From the NCBI RefSeq assembly GCF_964340395.1, contig NC_135552.1, positions 24,923,681 to 24,964,680 on the forward strand: a stretch of DNA of 41,000 nt, written 5' to 3'. The notes under the pieces are model-generated. The model saw only the letters and a list, made by a program, of their open reading frames with translations, was not told the DNA's origin and made no database searches. This document shows, one piece after another, positions 11,578 through 23,513 of this stretch (the first letter of the stretch is position 1; the number at the start of each line of letters is the position of its first letter). The position numbers were made by a program, and so were the translations under genes. This DNA is from Glandiceps talaboti (Eukaryota > Hemichordata > Enteropneusta > Spengelidae).

Positions 11578-11767
11578 ACTAAATTTAGAATTTTTGCATA
11601 TTTTGACCTCTGATGATAAGCTTCCTCTTGGAAAATTTCTTGTTGATGTAAACAGTCCTCCAGCAGTTGGCTAAATGACTGTATTGTATTCACTTTAGTT
11701 CTGTATGTTATATTTGTATACTTACCATGCTTGTACTGTTATGGCATCTTTTTATGCAATAAATATT
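11578..11767 (+). other. Possible retroelement 3' end preceding a TGTA tail
   Basis: Non-coding sequence ends GCAATAAATATTGATG directly before (TGTA)n. A polyadenylation signal followed by a tetranucleotide tail resembles the 3' terminus of CR1/L2-type LINEs. I see no reverse-transcriptase residues upstream, so this is weak. Confidence 0.25.
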
Positions 11768-11836
11768 GATGTATGTATGTATGTATGTATGTATGTATGT
11801 ACGTACATGTGTGTATGTGTATGTGTATGTGTATGT
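11768..11836. repeat. (TGTA)n and TG-rich microsatellite
   Basis: TGTA repeats pass through ACGTACATG into TGTATG repeats. Confidence 0.95.
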
Positions 11837-12206
11837 AATCCTTTCTAGCCCTATTGGTAGTTTTTCGCCGTCCATTCCTTACCTAATGTGTAAAAGGCGT
11901 GTTAAAAAAGGTTATCTGCATTTCATGGCACACACTTATTCTTGGTAATAAACTTGAAAGGGTTATTAAACCATGATTCATTTTACCATGCTGTGTTCTG
12001 TCTTGTTTCATTAAGTGTATATGTCCGAACATTAACTTTTATAGGCTATTACTGTAAAAAGCATTGTACACGAACTCTTACAAAGTATATTCTAATGACC
12101 AAAGAGGGCTATTTAAACATGTTGACATGTACTTGTATGCATTGTCCTTTTTTGATGTTGACCCTGATCCTGAAAAGTGCATGCAATCTTAAAGCTTCAG
12201 TATAAG
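11837..12206. other. Unique sequence, nothing recognised
   Basis: It contains an 87-codon open stretch (11942-12205, plus) rich in Cys, Leu and Thr with no recognisable domain. It runs up to the AAAC tract. Probably chance. Confidence 0.4.
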
Positions 12207-12319
12207 CAAAACAAACAAACAAACAAACAAACATACATACATACATACATACAAACAAACAAACAAACAAACAAACAAACAAACAAACAAACAAACAAAC
12301 AAACAAACAAACAAAATAA
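12207..12319. repeat. (AAAC)n microsatellite with an ACAT block
   Basis: AAAC repeats contain a short ACAT block at about 12231-12250. The Val/Cys/Leu/Phe minus-strand translation is an artefact. Confidence 0.97.
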
Positions 12320-13679
12320 ACACAACTTGTGAAGGTGCTTTTTGAGTTACCGTCTTGATTTGCTCCTACTTTGAGCTGCAGCACATCGTGTACCTTGGTA
12401 GAGTCAGTCTATAGTACCATGATCATATCGGTACCACATACATTCATAAAAGCTGATGTTTCTGGCCTGCAACTTGCAATTCGTATGAGCTAAATCTGTT
12501 CACACGCCTTACGAATATCGTATCAAATAAGTAAGTGGGTAGCGATTGCTGAGGAGATTTTTAAAACTATTAATGCAGTGTATTCGTAATACAATGCTAA
12601 AAGACATTAACGATGCTTGTAGATGTATTTATTTGTCATACAATTCGGTTCGATAAAACAAATATATATGGCCCTGTAGCATATGTCTGTCTCTAATTCT
12701 CACTGTACAATATATTAAACTCACAAATCTTCTCGAGTAACTACTACAAACTCCGCGTGTAACCTAATTACAATGGTGAATAATTAAGACTGACCTAAAT
12801 ATATACTAAATGTTCATGGTCTTAAATATGTATAATGTTAACATTAACAACACATGATTAATAGTCAAATTCGTCCCATATGAGTAATTCTCTGTGGTTA
12901 TGGTTATTTTAAACTGCACATATAAGCCTTCAAAACCATATGCTTTTACTATCTTTACCAATTTTTGCTACTCCTTTCCAAAATTGTATGCGGGAATAGT
13001 TCAGTTGGACGTTCCATATAATTATTAATACACGTACACATCCGCATTATTTTAATGTAAGCCAGATTTCAGTTACGATACTCTGTTGGCAAAATTCACC
13101 ATGATATGGTTAACTATGTGTATAACTACTTGCTTTCTCCTATACTGAGATGACATATGCATCTCAAATATTTGAAGTCTAGCAAGACGAGTACGCTAAG
13201 AAGTGTTAGGTTTGATAATGGCATAATAATAACAGAACTGAAAAACGACTAATAGTTAATGTATAAAGAAAAATAAACCATCACTGCATTAAGCCCTATG
13301 AGTGGACTTATTTCCCGAATCTGATAATCAAAGTTATATAGACCTCTATAAACTTTGTCACATTAAAATTTGTACCTGCTTTCTTTTGGGGTTATTGTTA
13401 AGGAAATCGATAATAATCGTATATCTTCAATGTAGTTAACATACTGTTCAGCGTCCACTTTGAGTTCTGAATTGGTTTAGTTTTTTTTTGGCCTTGATTT
13501 AAATGTTTGTAAGTTATCCCTGAATTGCTTAACTGAGAATGTGTTAGAGTTTTCTTGTACAAATGTTTGTATCTTTTGTTTCCGAGGTGCACTGTGACTA
13601 CATATTACTCCATTTTGCCAATGACTAGAAAGGTTCTGATGCGCGCGCAATTATGTCTCGTTGTATGACATGAGATATC
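12320..13679. other. Unique AT-rich sequence, no gene recognised
   Basis: Stop-dense on both strands. No repeats, RNA genes or signals recognised. Confidence 0.55.
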
Positions 13680-13989
13680 CTCAACAGAGATTCTTGATAT
13701 TGATGATGAGACATCTCCTAATCGGATTAGCGACTCTTACACACAGAGTATTGATCTCGGATCGTCGTGAGGAATTAAAGAGACATATACCTGTCAAATA
13801 CGATATGATAGGACTGCCATCGATGGAAATCCGATTATTTTGCGCTGTTCTCGAAAGATCGCGATAAACTGTAGCTATTTGAACGTGTTGAATGAAAAAA
13901 AAACCTACTGCACCGTTAATAATGCGCATCGTACTAGATATCATTGTTATGTGAATTCTGAAAACATAATTTTCAAGTTTTGATTCCAT
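13680..13989. other. Unusually open segment on both strands; candidate exon relic
   Basis: The minus strand is open for 102 codons (13989 to 13681). The plus-strand frame beginning near 13674 is open to about 13982 except for a single TGA at about 13767-13769. The plus-strand reading has seven cysteines after that stop and a hydrophilic Ser/Asp stretch before it. This could be a pseudogene exon of a secreted or extracellular protein, but I cannot assign a family. Long openings on both strands can also occur by chance at locally higher GC. Confidence 0.2.
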
Positions 13990-15072
13990 CTTTCAAACTT
14001 TTTAATTGTTGTCTTGATTGCCATCTCAATTCTAACTCAAATGTATATATATTTATATCAGTTTTAACTATTTTAACAATCATGTTAAGTCCTTTCTCGG
14101 GTCACCGTACACGATACAAATGCCAGTGACGATAAGATGATCGGAAAGTAAGGTTGCATTCGTTAATATTATTTTCAAAGGCATTGACACAATATCAGTT
14201 TCTTGTGAACAGATCGATTCGTCAGATTACAAACGTTGCTCGTGGGGCAGTGGAAACACTCACCACTTATATATCTGGCCGCGAGTATTGTCGGAAAAGC
14301 TGAGGTCAACCTTTAAAACTCAACCCCATCGATAAAAACCTTCCATTAGAACTGGTAATTGAATGATTGGGTATTCAATCGTGAATGCTATTACTAATCA
14401 AATCTGTTCACATACGTGAGTGTATGAGAGTGGCATCTATACGTAATATTGAAAGTGAACACAGTTCAAATGAAATATACATACATACAAAGTAATCCTC
14501 ACTGTTACATAAATATATTGAAATGTACAAAATCGACGAAAACCTTCAAGTCTGTCTCTATCGAAACGTCACATCTCAAGGAAAGGAACGCCTCCTCAAC
14601 TATTAATTGCAGCTACTCACCACTATGGATTGACGGGGGGAAAATCCAGGTCTACCTACAAACAGAGAACGCTTCAACGTCACTTCTTGGTTTCGTGTAG
14701 ACGTCGACCCAATGACGAACCCTCGTTTCCTTAATATGTCTTTGCCCCTAAGTAAGTTAATGCTGTACACGGTTAATATGGATGATAAATCTAGTCAACT
14801 CAATAACTGCTGTAACTGATCACTCGCCATATGATACCACTCGTTTATATTAAGACAAATCCGTTATAAGCTGCAACGTCAGTTCTGAACAGTAACACAA
14901 CCTGCCACAACATCGACTTTAAGTTCTCGTCAATAAGATTTTAAACGGCGATGACAAATCCATATCTGCTTATGTTACCATGGTAACCAGTCAGTAACAT
15001 GCAGGAATACAGGGAAGGAATGTAATTAGATCCCGGTCTTACTCTGTCCACATAATTGACATTAGCAACGTC
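13990..15072. other. Unique sequence; one short open stretch
   Basis: An 83-codon open stretch (14449-14700, plus) ends STINCSYSPLWIDGGKIQ...LLGFV. No domain, splice pair or start context supports it as a gene. The rest is stop-dense. Confidence 0.4.
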
Positions 15073-15127
15073 AATCACGTGATTTGTGGTGTGTAACTGG
15101 TAATCATTAGGTTAATGGTCACGTGAC
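15073..15127. promoter_or_regulatory. Pair of palindromic E-boxes (CACGTG)
   Basis: AATCACGTGATT (15073-15084) and GTCACGTGAC (15118-15127) are both perfect palindromes centred on CACGTG, about 44 bp apart. GTCACGTGAC is the optimal bHLH-zip site of the USF and MiT/TFE type. Two such sites so close together in AT-rich DNA are suggestive of an enhancer, but no neighbouring gene is visible. Confidence 0.35.
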
Positions 15128-16734
15128 GATGACATAAGTATGTGTATTATTATATTAATATAATTACGTATATTGTTTTAATGAAATCTGATTCAGAAGA
15201 AATGTGGCGTATAAACAGTTAATGTCGTATTGCTGGTTAATTTGATTGTCCAAGCAAAGAATATGTTTATAACATAATTAAGCTAGTAATACAGCTGCAA
15301 CAGAAGAATACACACTTCGTAGACACGTTATGGAACAGCACAAGTAAATGGGTGACTATAAATCCGAAATAATTTAGCGGCGTGAACGTACCATTTCGAG
15401 TGATCCCTCTTATCTTCGAATTCTTCATTCTTGTGATCAACCCCTCTTGCAAATAAAAAACGCACTACCCCCCCCCCCCCCATCTGTTGGCAAGAAACAT
15501 TCTTCTTGTCCTTGCAAAAGACACTCTATTCTCAAAGCATAATACCGCACACTGCATAGTTAATTTTACATGTTACATTTTCAGTAATTTAAAGTGTATC
15601 TGGTAAATTGTTAACCAAAATCCATTGCTTTACATGTATGAAGCTCTTTAGACAGGAACCCTATGAGATGTATGATTGTCTGTTCACTGACATACAAAAT
15701 ATTCATGGTTTAGTAACCAAACGTGCCAGGATGTCTCTCTGATTGAGTGAACTATTACCATAGATTAATGCAGCAAATTATCAAGTACAATATTAGAAAT
15801 GGAGTTGATATACTTGTAAACCCATGTCAATAACTGTACACACATTGACCACTTTGCACTCTTCAAGGCACTTGTTTGTCCTGTTCATAATTGTTCAGTT
15901 TAATCATGGCACTGACTCAAAACTCCCCTCCCTTCATTGACCAAACTGCTTAATTTTAACGGAAAATGTTTTTGAACAGGTTTTGAATAATGAAATGTGA
16001 TAAATAAAAATTAAAAAATGTACTATAGCTGTTTCAGAACTAACTAGATTACCAATTCAGTTCACTTACTACTGGCTATGTTGTCTAGTATAATGCTGAC
16101 AACATGATAGCCTTCAAAATAAATACATTTTAATACCAAGGCAATGTATGATCTGCTGACAAATTTTCCTTGTAGTATACTGTCACTCAATGATGGATAC
16201 TCAATTAAACATATTCCAGGGAAGATGTAAAATCTAATTTTCCTCATAACTTTGCATAAGCAGTCCTTTACTAGATCATCATCAAACAAGTCTGTATTTA
16301 TAACTTTGTTTATCAGTCATTCACATAATATATTCTCCGAGAATCCTGAGTAATATTGTGTTCACCTTGGAACACATTTCATTCATGGTAGTTTATGGCG
16401 TAAAAAAATAGCTTGACAAGAGGGGGTTTCACGTGTAACCTGGTAACATGTATTAAGGTTGATTGTGGTATCAGAGAATAAGTGAAACACAAACACAGAA
16501 AAGAATTTTTGATAAGAAGACATGTAGTTCATAGTATAGCTATGCCAAGTGACAGTCCAGTAGTTTGTATATGTATGATAAATCAACACATTAGGGGCGA
16601 GATCAATTTTTAAAAAAAAATTCTTTTAGTAAGGCCTCAGACCCCCTTTCCTCCCACTCCTTCTAACTAAATTGGTCAAAATTGTAAATCTTTGCACTCA
16701 GAACAATCAATTTCAAATCAGTATCATGTAGAAT
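15128..16734. other. Unique sequence, no gene recognised
   Basis: A C14 homopolymer lies at 15468-15481. A minus-strand open stretch (16289 to 16062, 75 codons) lacks an ATG at its start and has no recognisable motif. Nothing else is seen. Confidence 0.5.
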
Positions 16735-16800
16735 TGTCGGTGGCCGAGTGGTTAAACCACTTGCCTCTTACCACTGCGGTCGGGGTTCGAACATGTTCAG
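16735..16800 (+). mobile_element. tRNA-derived SINE head
   Basis: An RNA polymerase III box A (TGGCCGAGTGG, 16741-16751) and a box B-like GGTTCGAACAT (16784-16794) lie 32 bp apart, as in tRNA genes. The sequence between them (CTTGCCTCTTACCACTGCGG) resembles a tRNA anticodon arm region. The 3' half of box B and the acceptor stem are degenerate, so this is a SINE head, not a functional tRNA. The body may extend to TTTAATAAATGAATGG near 17100, but I cannot define its end. Confidence 0.7.
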
Positions 16801-17287
16801 GTCAATGGAGGCACATATTTAGAGTCCAGTAAATTTTAAGGTATTTGATTTCGTACGTTCATGTATGGCTACACATACAATATATCATACCACAAGATGA
16901 CACAATGCAAACCATAGCGTGCAATATTGAGAAGTCATTTCTAACAAAAATGTGGCTTAAAGGTGGCCATAGTGCAGTGTTGTAACTCCATGTCATATGC
17001 ATGGGATGTATCAAGAGACAAAGAGTTTGTTATATTTGAATGTATCTTTATAGCTATTTATTGATTATGGTTTATTGTATGCTCATACATTTGTTGTTTA
17101 ATAAATGAATGGAAATTTAAATACAGCAGCGTGGCTCATGATTTCGTTTAGATGTTGAAAATAAGGTGACCCTTATTCACTTTGTAAAAACTGGTGACTT
17201 CCTTCTTTGAGTCCCAAATTGAGGTGACACCCCACTCCCTGATTTGCCCCTCCCTGGCCGTAAAAACTGATCACTCCCTTTCAAGTA
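16801..17287. other. Possible SINE body and unassigned sequence
   Basis: AATAAATGAATGG near 17101 could be the tail of the SINE or of another retroelement. From about 17160 the sequence (GGTGACCCTTATTCAC, GGCCGTAAAAACTGATCACT) has the look of an interspersed repeat, with GGTGAC recurring, but no second copy occurs in the window. Confidence 0.35.
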
Positions 17288-17532
17288 AGGGAAGCTTGGC
17301 AACCACTGATAACATTTTCACTTGAATGGCTAGAATTTCACATCCGGCCATATGTTGTACACATACAAATTCTACATAAAAGTACAGAAAGCTCAAAATG
17401 GAATAGAACATAAAGTGCAAGCTAATAAAACATGTCAATAACCATACAAAAATCGGGCTTGTCAAATGAGATGTTGTCTCATTAGCTTCGAACAAGAATA
17501 GTTTATTTTTTATAATACCCAGAATGATAGTC
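17288..17532 (-). mobile_element. Dispersed repeat family of unknown type, copy B
   Basis: This is the reverse-complement partner of 10162-10396. In this orientation it runs from GACTATCAT (17532) to the GGTTGCCA end (about 17299). Divergence of about 30% with several indels suggests old insertions. The frame open on the minus strand here is not preserved in copy A. Confidence 0.6.
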
Positions 17533-17654
17533 AATAACATGTACATGGTCTCAGCCCCTGCGATTGTTGATTTAATTATTTTTTGTTTAATTTCTTACAG
17601 GACCTGGTTGATTTTACTTATTTTAAAATGTTGATTCATGCATGTCTGTCAGAG

Positions 17655-17752
17655 TCTGTCTGTCTGTCTTTAGGTAGATATATAGGTAGGTAGGTAGGTA
17701 GGTATGTATGTATGTATGTATGCATGTATGCATGTATGTGTGTGTGTGTGTA

Positions 17753-17802
<50 letters not shown>
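17655..17802. repeat. Compound TCTG / TAGG / TATG / TG microsatellite
   Basis: The motif changes stepwise from TCTG to TAGG to TATG to TG, each step close to the last and mostly in the same four-base register. It reads as a chain of substitutions spread by slippage. Confidence 0.95.
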
Positions 17803-17806
<4 letters not shown>

Positions 17807-20800
17807 TGCATGTATTTTCCTATCTCATCGTCAGAAAGTTGTATTTGACAATTTGCATACAGTAACTATTGAAACTTCTTTAACCACTTCTGTGCTTCCT
17901 TCCATCAACATCCAACAAAGGACAAAGGTGAATTAGAAACATAGTGGAAGGATTTAAGTTCATTGTGGTCAGTCAACTCTAGATCTTTGCTCCTTGCATC
18001 ATTTGCTTGAAATGCCGTTTCTGTCGGCATGCTTTACAACATCATCATAAATTGAACCAGTGTGATCTATGCAACTAATTAAGATTAAAGTGATGGCACA
18101 TATATTGATTTTCTTCGTAATCAAAGACTAGAGACGAACATGGACATACAAAGAGTATAAGTTTGACGCCGCATGATACAATGAGTTTCATTTTAATTCT
18201 TCTAATCTTATTTTTCATATGGTTACATAGCCTTTGTTAATTCGGACAATACCATAGTAATATTTCGATAACATGAAAAGCTGAAGTTCATTAACAGTCA
18301 ACGGAAATAGTTTTAACTGCTTACTAGGAGTATGTACTATATGGTAAACAATATATTTTGGTTGTAACACTAATAATTAGATAATATAATACATTGTTAG
18401 ATCCAGCTGTACTCTGACCGAACTGGGGGGGGGGCTTTATTCATTATTTTATCTTATCAGTGGAGTAAAAAAAAATTGCATAGGATTATACTTTGTTCTG
18501 GACTAACTTTTCCTATAATTCTGCCAGACATTTTTTTTCATACGTACATTTTAATCCTAATCCGAAGTAGCTCTTTAATATGCAACAAAATGTTGCTTCT
18601 ACTTCTGTAGATTTGATGGCGTAGATGGCATACGATGTCGCAGTTAGCTTGTGTGTGACCACTATAATACGAGTTTCAAATCAAGTTAGCTCACTATTCA
18701 AGACCCTACCAATAGACACAATTGGAAAGCAATGTTTAAATGTTTTAGCAAAAAGTGCCAAATGATAAGAATGTCGCGTGTCTCAGACTCTTAATATTAT
18801 TTAGCAGCCATATATATATATATACAATTTCAAATGATAAAGTACACAACTAACTTCGAAAAATACCTTCACTTGAATCATTTTATGAATCTTCTCCGAA
18901 TGACGAAACTTAACGAAACATAAATAAAAGGGAAAATATAGGGTTAGGCTTCATGTTGCTGAGAAAACATGACAATGAAGGTATTCTTATCCTTCGCCTA
19001 TGTTGAAACTATGGCATACATAACTGGCCACAATTTGTGCTTACATTACTTAACAAGAATACAAATCGTATACTTAAACTTAAAACATCGTATACGCGTA
19101 TCTGATCACTTAGAAGGGTAATTATCCATTGGGTTACACATGGCAATCAATTTCTCTCCTTTTGCCATGATAAAATCATCAAAATATTTGCCACACATGT
19201 AATTTCTACCATTACCAGGATTTATCATATCCATCTAAATAATTTAATGAGCCATTTATATTGGTGATGATGTGTAAAACTAACGTTTTCGATAATCAGC
19301 TGACAAAGCTTAGACTCATGAAATGGGTCCTGTTGTGTGATAAATTGTTCAGAACAATCACTAATGTCACAGCGAAAGTATTCTCCTTTCTCACTATCAC
19401 GCATGATTTGAGACTACAATACATTAGGTTAGCCTTAATGGACATTAATGACACCTTTGGGGGAAAGTGTGAAGAAATAAATGTGGAACCGTAGGATAAA
19501 ATTGACATGCCAATAGTGAAAACATTGAGTGCATTAAACCCACAAGACTCGAGAATTCCATTCTAATATTTAGCACTTGGAAATTCATAGTACAGCATTA
19601 ACACTTCTACGCATTGATGTACACAAGGGAAAGCATATGGTGTTAACTCTTTGTATTGGATACTATATACATATACTGTTTTCAAGGGATAAATATTTAA
19701 CAATGTAATGGATAGAAGTACGAGTCCCAGGAGGAAGTTATATGACTTAATATGTATCCATTTAAAAGGCTTGCCTTTCAACTTATGAGGAAAAATGTAA
19801 TTTTATGATGACAACCTGAAAGAAGAGGATGATGTGACGTGGCAATCATTGTTCATTGGGCGTAAATGAGACATCATGGCGACTCCAAGTTATGTATCGG
19901 CTAGTCACTAATTGGCCATTAAGTCGTAAAAGCTAATCTCTATAAAGTAAACACGAGACTTGCGAAGATTTATGTCTATGAATGTGTGAGTATTCATACA
20001 GTCGTAGACACGGCAATAGTTTACAATATTGTTTTCAGTAAACCTGTTAGAGGTTTACTGTTAGAGGTGTATCGATTAGTATCAGTGAGTGTAGTTTGAC
20101 AAGGCTTTCGGTATTCCACAATTGCCAAAGTCATAAAATTACACTTAAGGCCCGCATGTCCTCGTAAATTAAACCATACCACTAAACACATGCATTCGCC
20201 TACATTCTACTTCATCTTTGTGTACTATGGCTGTGACTTCAAGGATACCTATACCGTAATAAACTGTTTAATGCGTCTCAAACAATCGTCAATCCACTCA
20301 GAAAGTAGAGTTCATCTGTAGCTCAGCTCATATTTTAAAACTTTTCTTCTAAGACTTAGAAATACAGAACTATCAGTAAACATAGAAAATCCCAAAGGTT
20401 TCGAATTCTCCTTTCCTGTTTACATATTTCACAGTTTTATTGACATTTCTTAGCAGAGAATATGCATACCTTCTTGTGTTCTTTCTCACACGGTTATCTA
20501 AATAAAGAATTACAAGATATCCATTTATAACAATGAAAAAGGGTTGTTTGGGGTAGGTGGGCTCATTTTATGCAAATAGAATACGGAAGGGATGCCAAGA
20601 TTTTAAGGATATGAGAACAAAGTGCAAGAACGTAATAGTCGGTACATTTCACAAACACTTTAAAGCAACGCGACTTGAGATATTCAAAAGTTTATACAAT
20701 ACGCCATGAGCTTTGCAATCTACTCACTGTGCAGTTTACAATATTGCATTCACATCACATACTAGTGCTTCTATAACATATTTTATCAATAAAGTCATTA

Positions 20801-21361
20801 CACTATCCTGACATATTGTTTTGAAATGCGTATTGAGTCAATATTGCTATTAGTGTTTTCTGTCTGTTTCACACGTTTCCAATATTGAATTACTGAATGT
20901 GCACACGTATTTCCAATAAGTGTTTGCAACTTTAGCCCCTGTCATTTTGTTATGCATGATAATTCCATTATATTCTTTATTATATAGATGTGCAAGTGCC
21001 TGAAAAACGTTTACCTCTTACCTTTTGAGCAGTTTAATGGGTCAACATGGTTTTCAAAAATACAGATTTAATAACTTTCAATGTAATGAAAGAAAGTGAA
21101 ATAAATAGATATTATCTTTACAACTTGCAAATGCGTTCTTAATGTGAGTGTTTGGTTAAAACGTTTGATGAAAGATATACACAATGCATGCTTAATGTAT
21201 AGCATATTAAGTATACATACACTTTTAAGCATTGTATGTCCTGAACATTAATAAAGGCGCCTTTTCCTTATGATATTTAGAGTTAGGATTGTACATTACA
21301 GATTATGTTATATGTAAGCATCTGGACATTAATAATTAGAATTAGAATTAGTTGTTAAGTT
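17803..21361. other. Unique AT-rich sequence, no gene recognised
   Basis: It contains a G10 run (18425-18434), a short TA run near 18812, and a 77-codon plus-strand opening (19261-19494) that is also open on the opposite strand and unrecognised. TTAGAATTAGAATTAG repeats just before the following ATTC tract. Confidence 0.5.
20037..20059. repeat. 9-bp stem hairpin with duplicated half
   Basis: AGTAAACCT and AGGTTTACT form a perfect 9-bp stem with a GTTAG loop. CTGTTAGAGGT is then repeated directly at 20059-20069. This is likely a template-switch or slippage product. Confidence 0.7.
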
Positions 21362-21417
21362 TATTCATTCATTCATTCATTCATTCATTCATTCATTCAT
21401 TCATTCATTCATTCATT
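21362..21417. repeat. (ATTC)n microsatellite
   Basis: About 14 perfect units. The preceding AGAATTAGAATTAG repeats suggest it may be the tail of a retroelement, but no element body is recognised. Confidence 0.97.
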
Positions 21418-23513
21418 ATTAATTATGTATACATATTCGTTAGTTATTCAGATCTAACATTAATTTACTATGATGTTAAAATCATAAAACATTGGTATAT
21501 TGTTAGCAAGAGATACTCATTCCTCTACGTATAGTTAGTAGTATATATACATTACTAGTGAAGTGGCACTCTGTTATTATATGTATTGTTGTCTTTGACA
21601 TAACGGTTGTGTCCTCAACAGTTTGAAATACCATGTGTACAAATTAACAACCAACATATGCAATGTTGATATAATGTAGGTGTTTATCTCACGTTGAAAA
21701 AAAAATATGTTTTAATTCATCGATATGAATACACGTGTAATCCAATATTTCAACCATAAGATGTTTTTCTTTTTATGATTTTACTCAAGCTACCTTACCA
21801 TGCTTTAAAAGTACAGTGTTGATAAAGGGAGGTGGTGACTTCATGAAGCCGTTGATTTGGAAGAATCATATCACTGCAGCTGTTGTTGACATTTCATCGA
21901 AGACAAGAATTTAATAGTTCAATTTTGTTTACGACCTTCATATACAGTTGTATGAACTACAAAGTTGATGTGATTTCAAATATAGATTTAAATATCCGTA
22001 GCTTAGACTGATGAATTCCTTTTAAATTGAAATCCACTTTGGTTCAATGTGACATTGTCGATGCGAATTGTTCACCTACAAGTACACGAAAGGATCGTTT
22101 TATTTATTTCTAAATTAATGTCCGCTCTAATTCGCATCATTTGACTATATAGCGTTCCTTATCTTGCGCTTCATGCTTGCAGTGACATATTACCTATTCA
22201 TGAACGACACTTCAAGAACATATATATTGCTGGCACCTAATGAAACATTAATTGGTAAATGCATACCAGCATAATACACTTCCGGTTGAGTTACATTTTC
22301 ACATACGACGCATGTGGGTAATGTACCACGCTGAATAACTGCTGAGATCAACTACAATATCAATATTGTACCTGTCAATCATTTGGGGTGAACATCAAAT
22401 GAGACGTTAACCTTAGAATGTAGTGTTACGCGAAAGAAATGGATAGTTCATGTGAAGTACTTCACACTAGGGAATAGTTGTTGGTAATTTGTTCTCTTCA
22501 TAGTGCATACGTCATGTCAACGTGTCATCACTGTATGCCTTTCATTGATTTCATAAAAGGGAAAGTTTTAACGCTTTTTTAATATACCTCTTAAATCGGA
22601 ATATCATGTTGTTCTTCCATGGCCATTATGAGCTGTTAGAGGGTTTGATTATAATCATACACTTTTTAAGTATAACTCCATACCAGTAAATTTAATGCAT
22701 ATATGTTTGACTATGTAAGGTGTCTGTTTAAAAATAATTGGTGGCCATGTACATTTCTATTTCGTTCACAAAAAACTAATATTATTACCAGCAAGTTCGA
22801 ACCTGCTTGTTCTAATCTAATATAAACAACACTGCATTTTATACATTCATTGTGAAATAAAATAACATATCAATCAAAACCACCAAATGCCGAAATGGAA
22901 ATACATTCTGTAGATGTTTCTTTAGAACTCTCATACCTTATATTGTCCCATACTCATTGAAACAGAGAACTGTGCGAAATACAATACACCGACAGTTGTC
23001 AGTAATATATATATATATCTCCTTTGATGATCTAGCACGAACAGTATACATATAAACACATATACCTTCTTTATATACCAAAACCAACAATAGAACATTT
23101 CGTGACAAAGACTGTCGAACCATTACTATGCTTCGAACGTGTAATTTTTCAAGCCTTCGTGAACTTTAGAAAAGAAACTTCAATATATAATAAAGAATGA
23201 TAATATCGCCGATAGTATAAAGGATTAGGAATATATACGTAAATATCAAAGTTCAATCTTCGTTATCTGTTTTGTTAGAAGATTCCAATGAGAAGTTATT
23301 TTACTCGTTCTGCTTCACGAAGTAAAACGGCTATTTTGAAGTGCTTTACGAACAAAGAAGTCAGACAATGTTTTCTATTGATAGAAAATATAACATTTGC
23401 TACATTCCACTGAAAGAATTCATATTGTATATTGTATGTAATAAGACACAACTATATCAAAAAAGGCAGTTTATTAATTTGAAATGTTGACAGAGTTCGA
23501 AAGATTTGCATAT
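21418..23513. other. Unique AT-rich sequence, no gene recognised
   Basis: Stop-dense on both strands. Small palindromes occur near 22355 (TACAATAT/ATATTGTA) and 22798 (GTTCGAAC), and a short TA run lies near 23006. None has obvious meaning. Confidence 0.55.

Noticed and set aside
16735-16800. Functional tRNA gene
   Set aside because: The 3' half of box B and the acceptor stem do not pair as in a tRNA, and no terminator T-run follows closely.
8172-20800. Shared CAATAAAGTCATT near 8172 and 20789
   Set aside because: Flanking sequence is unrelated, so no repeat family is supported.
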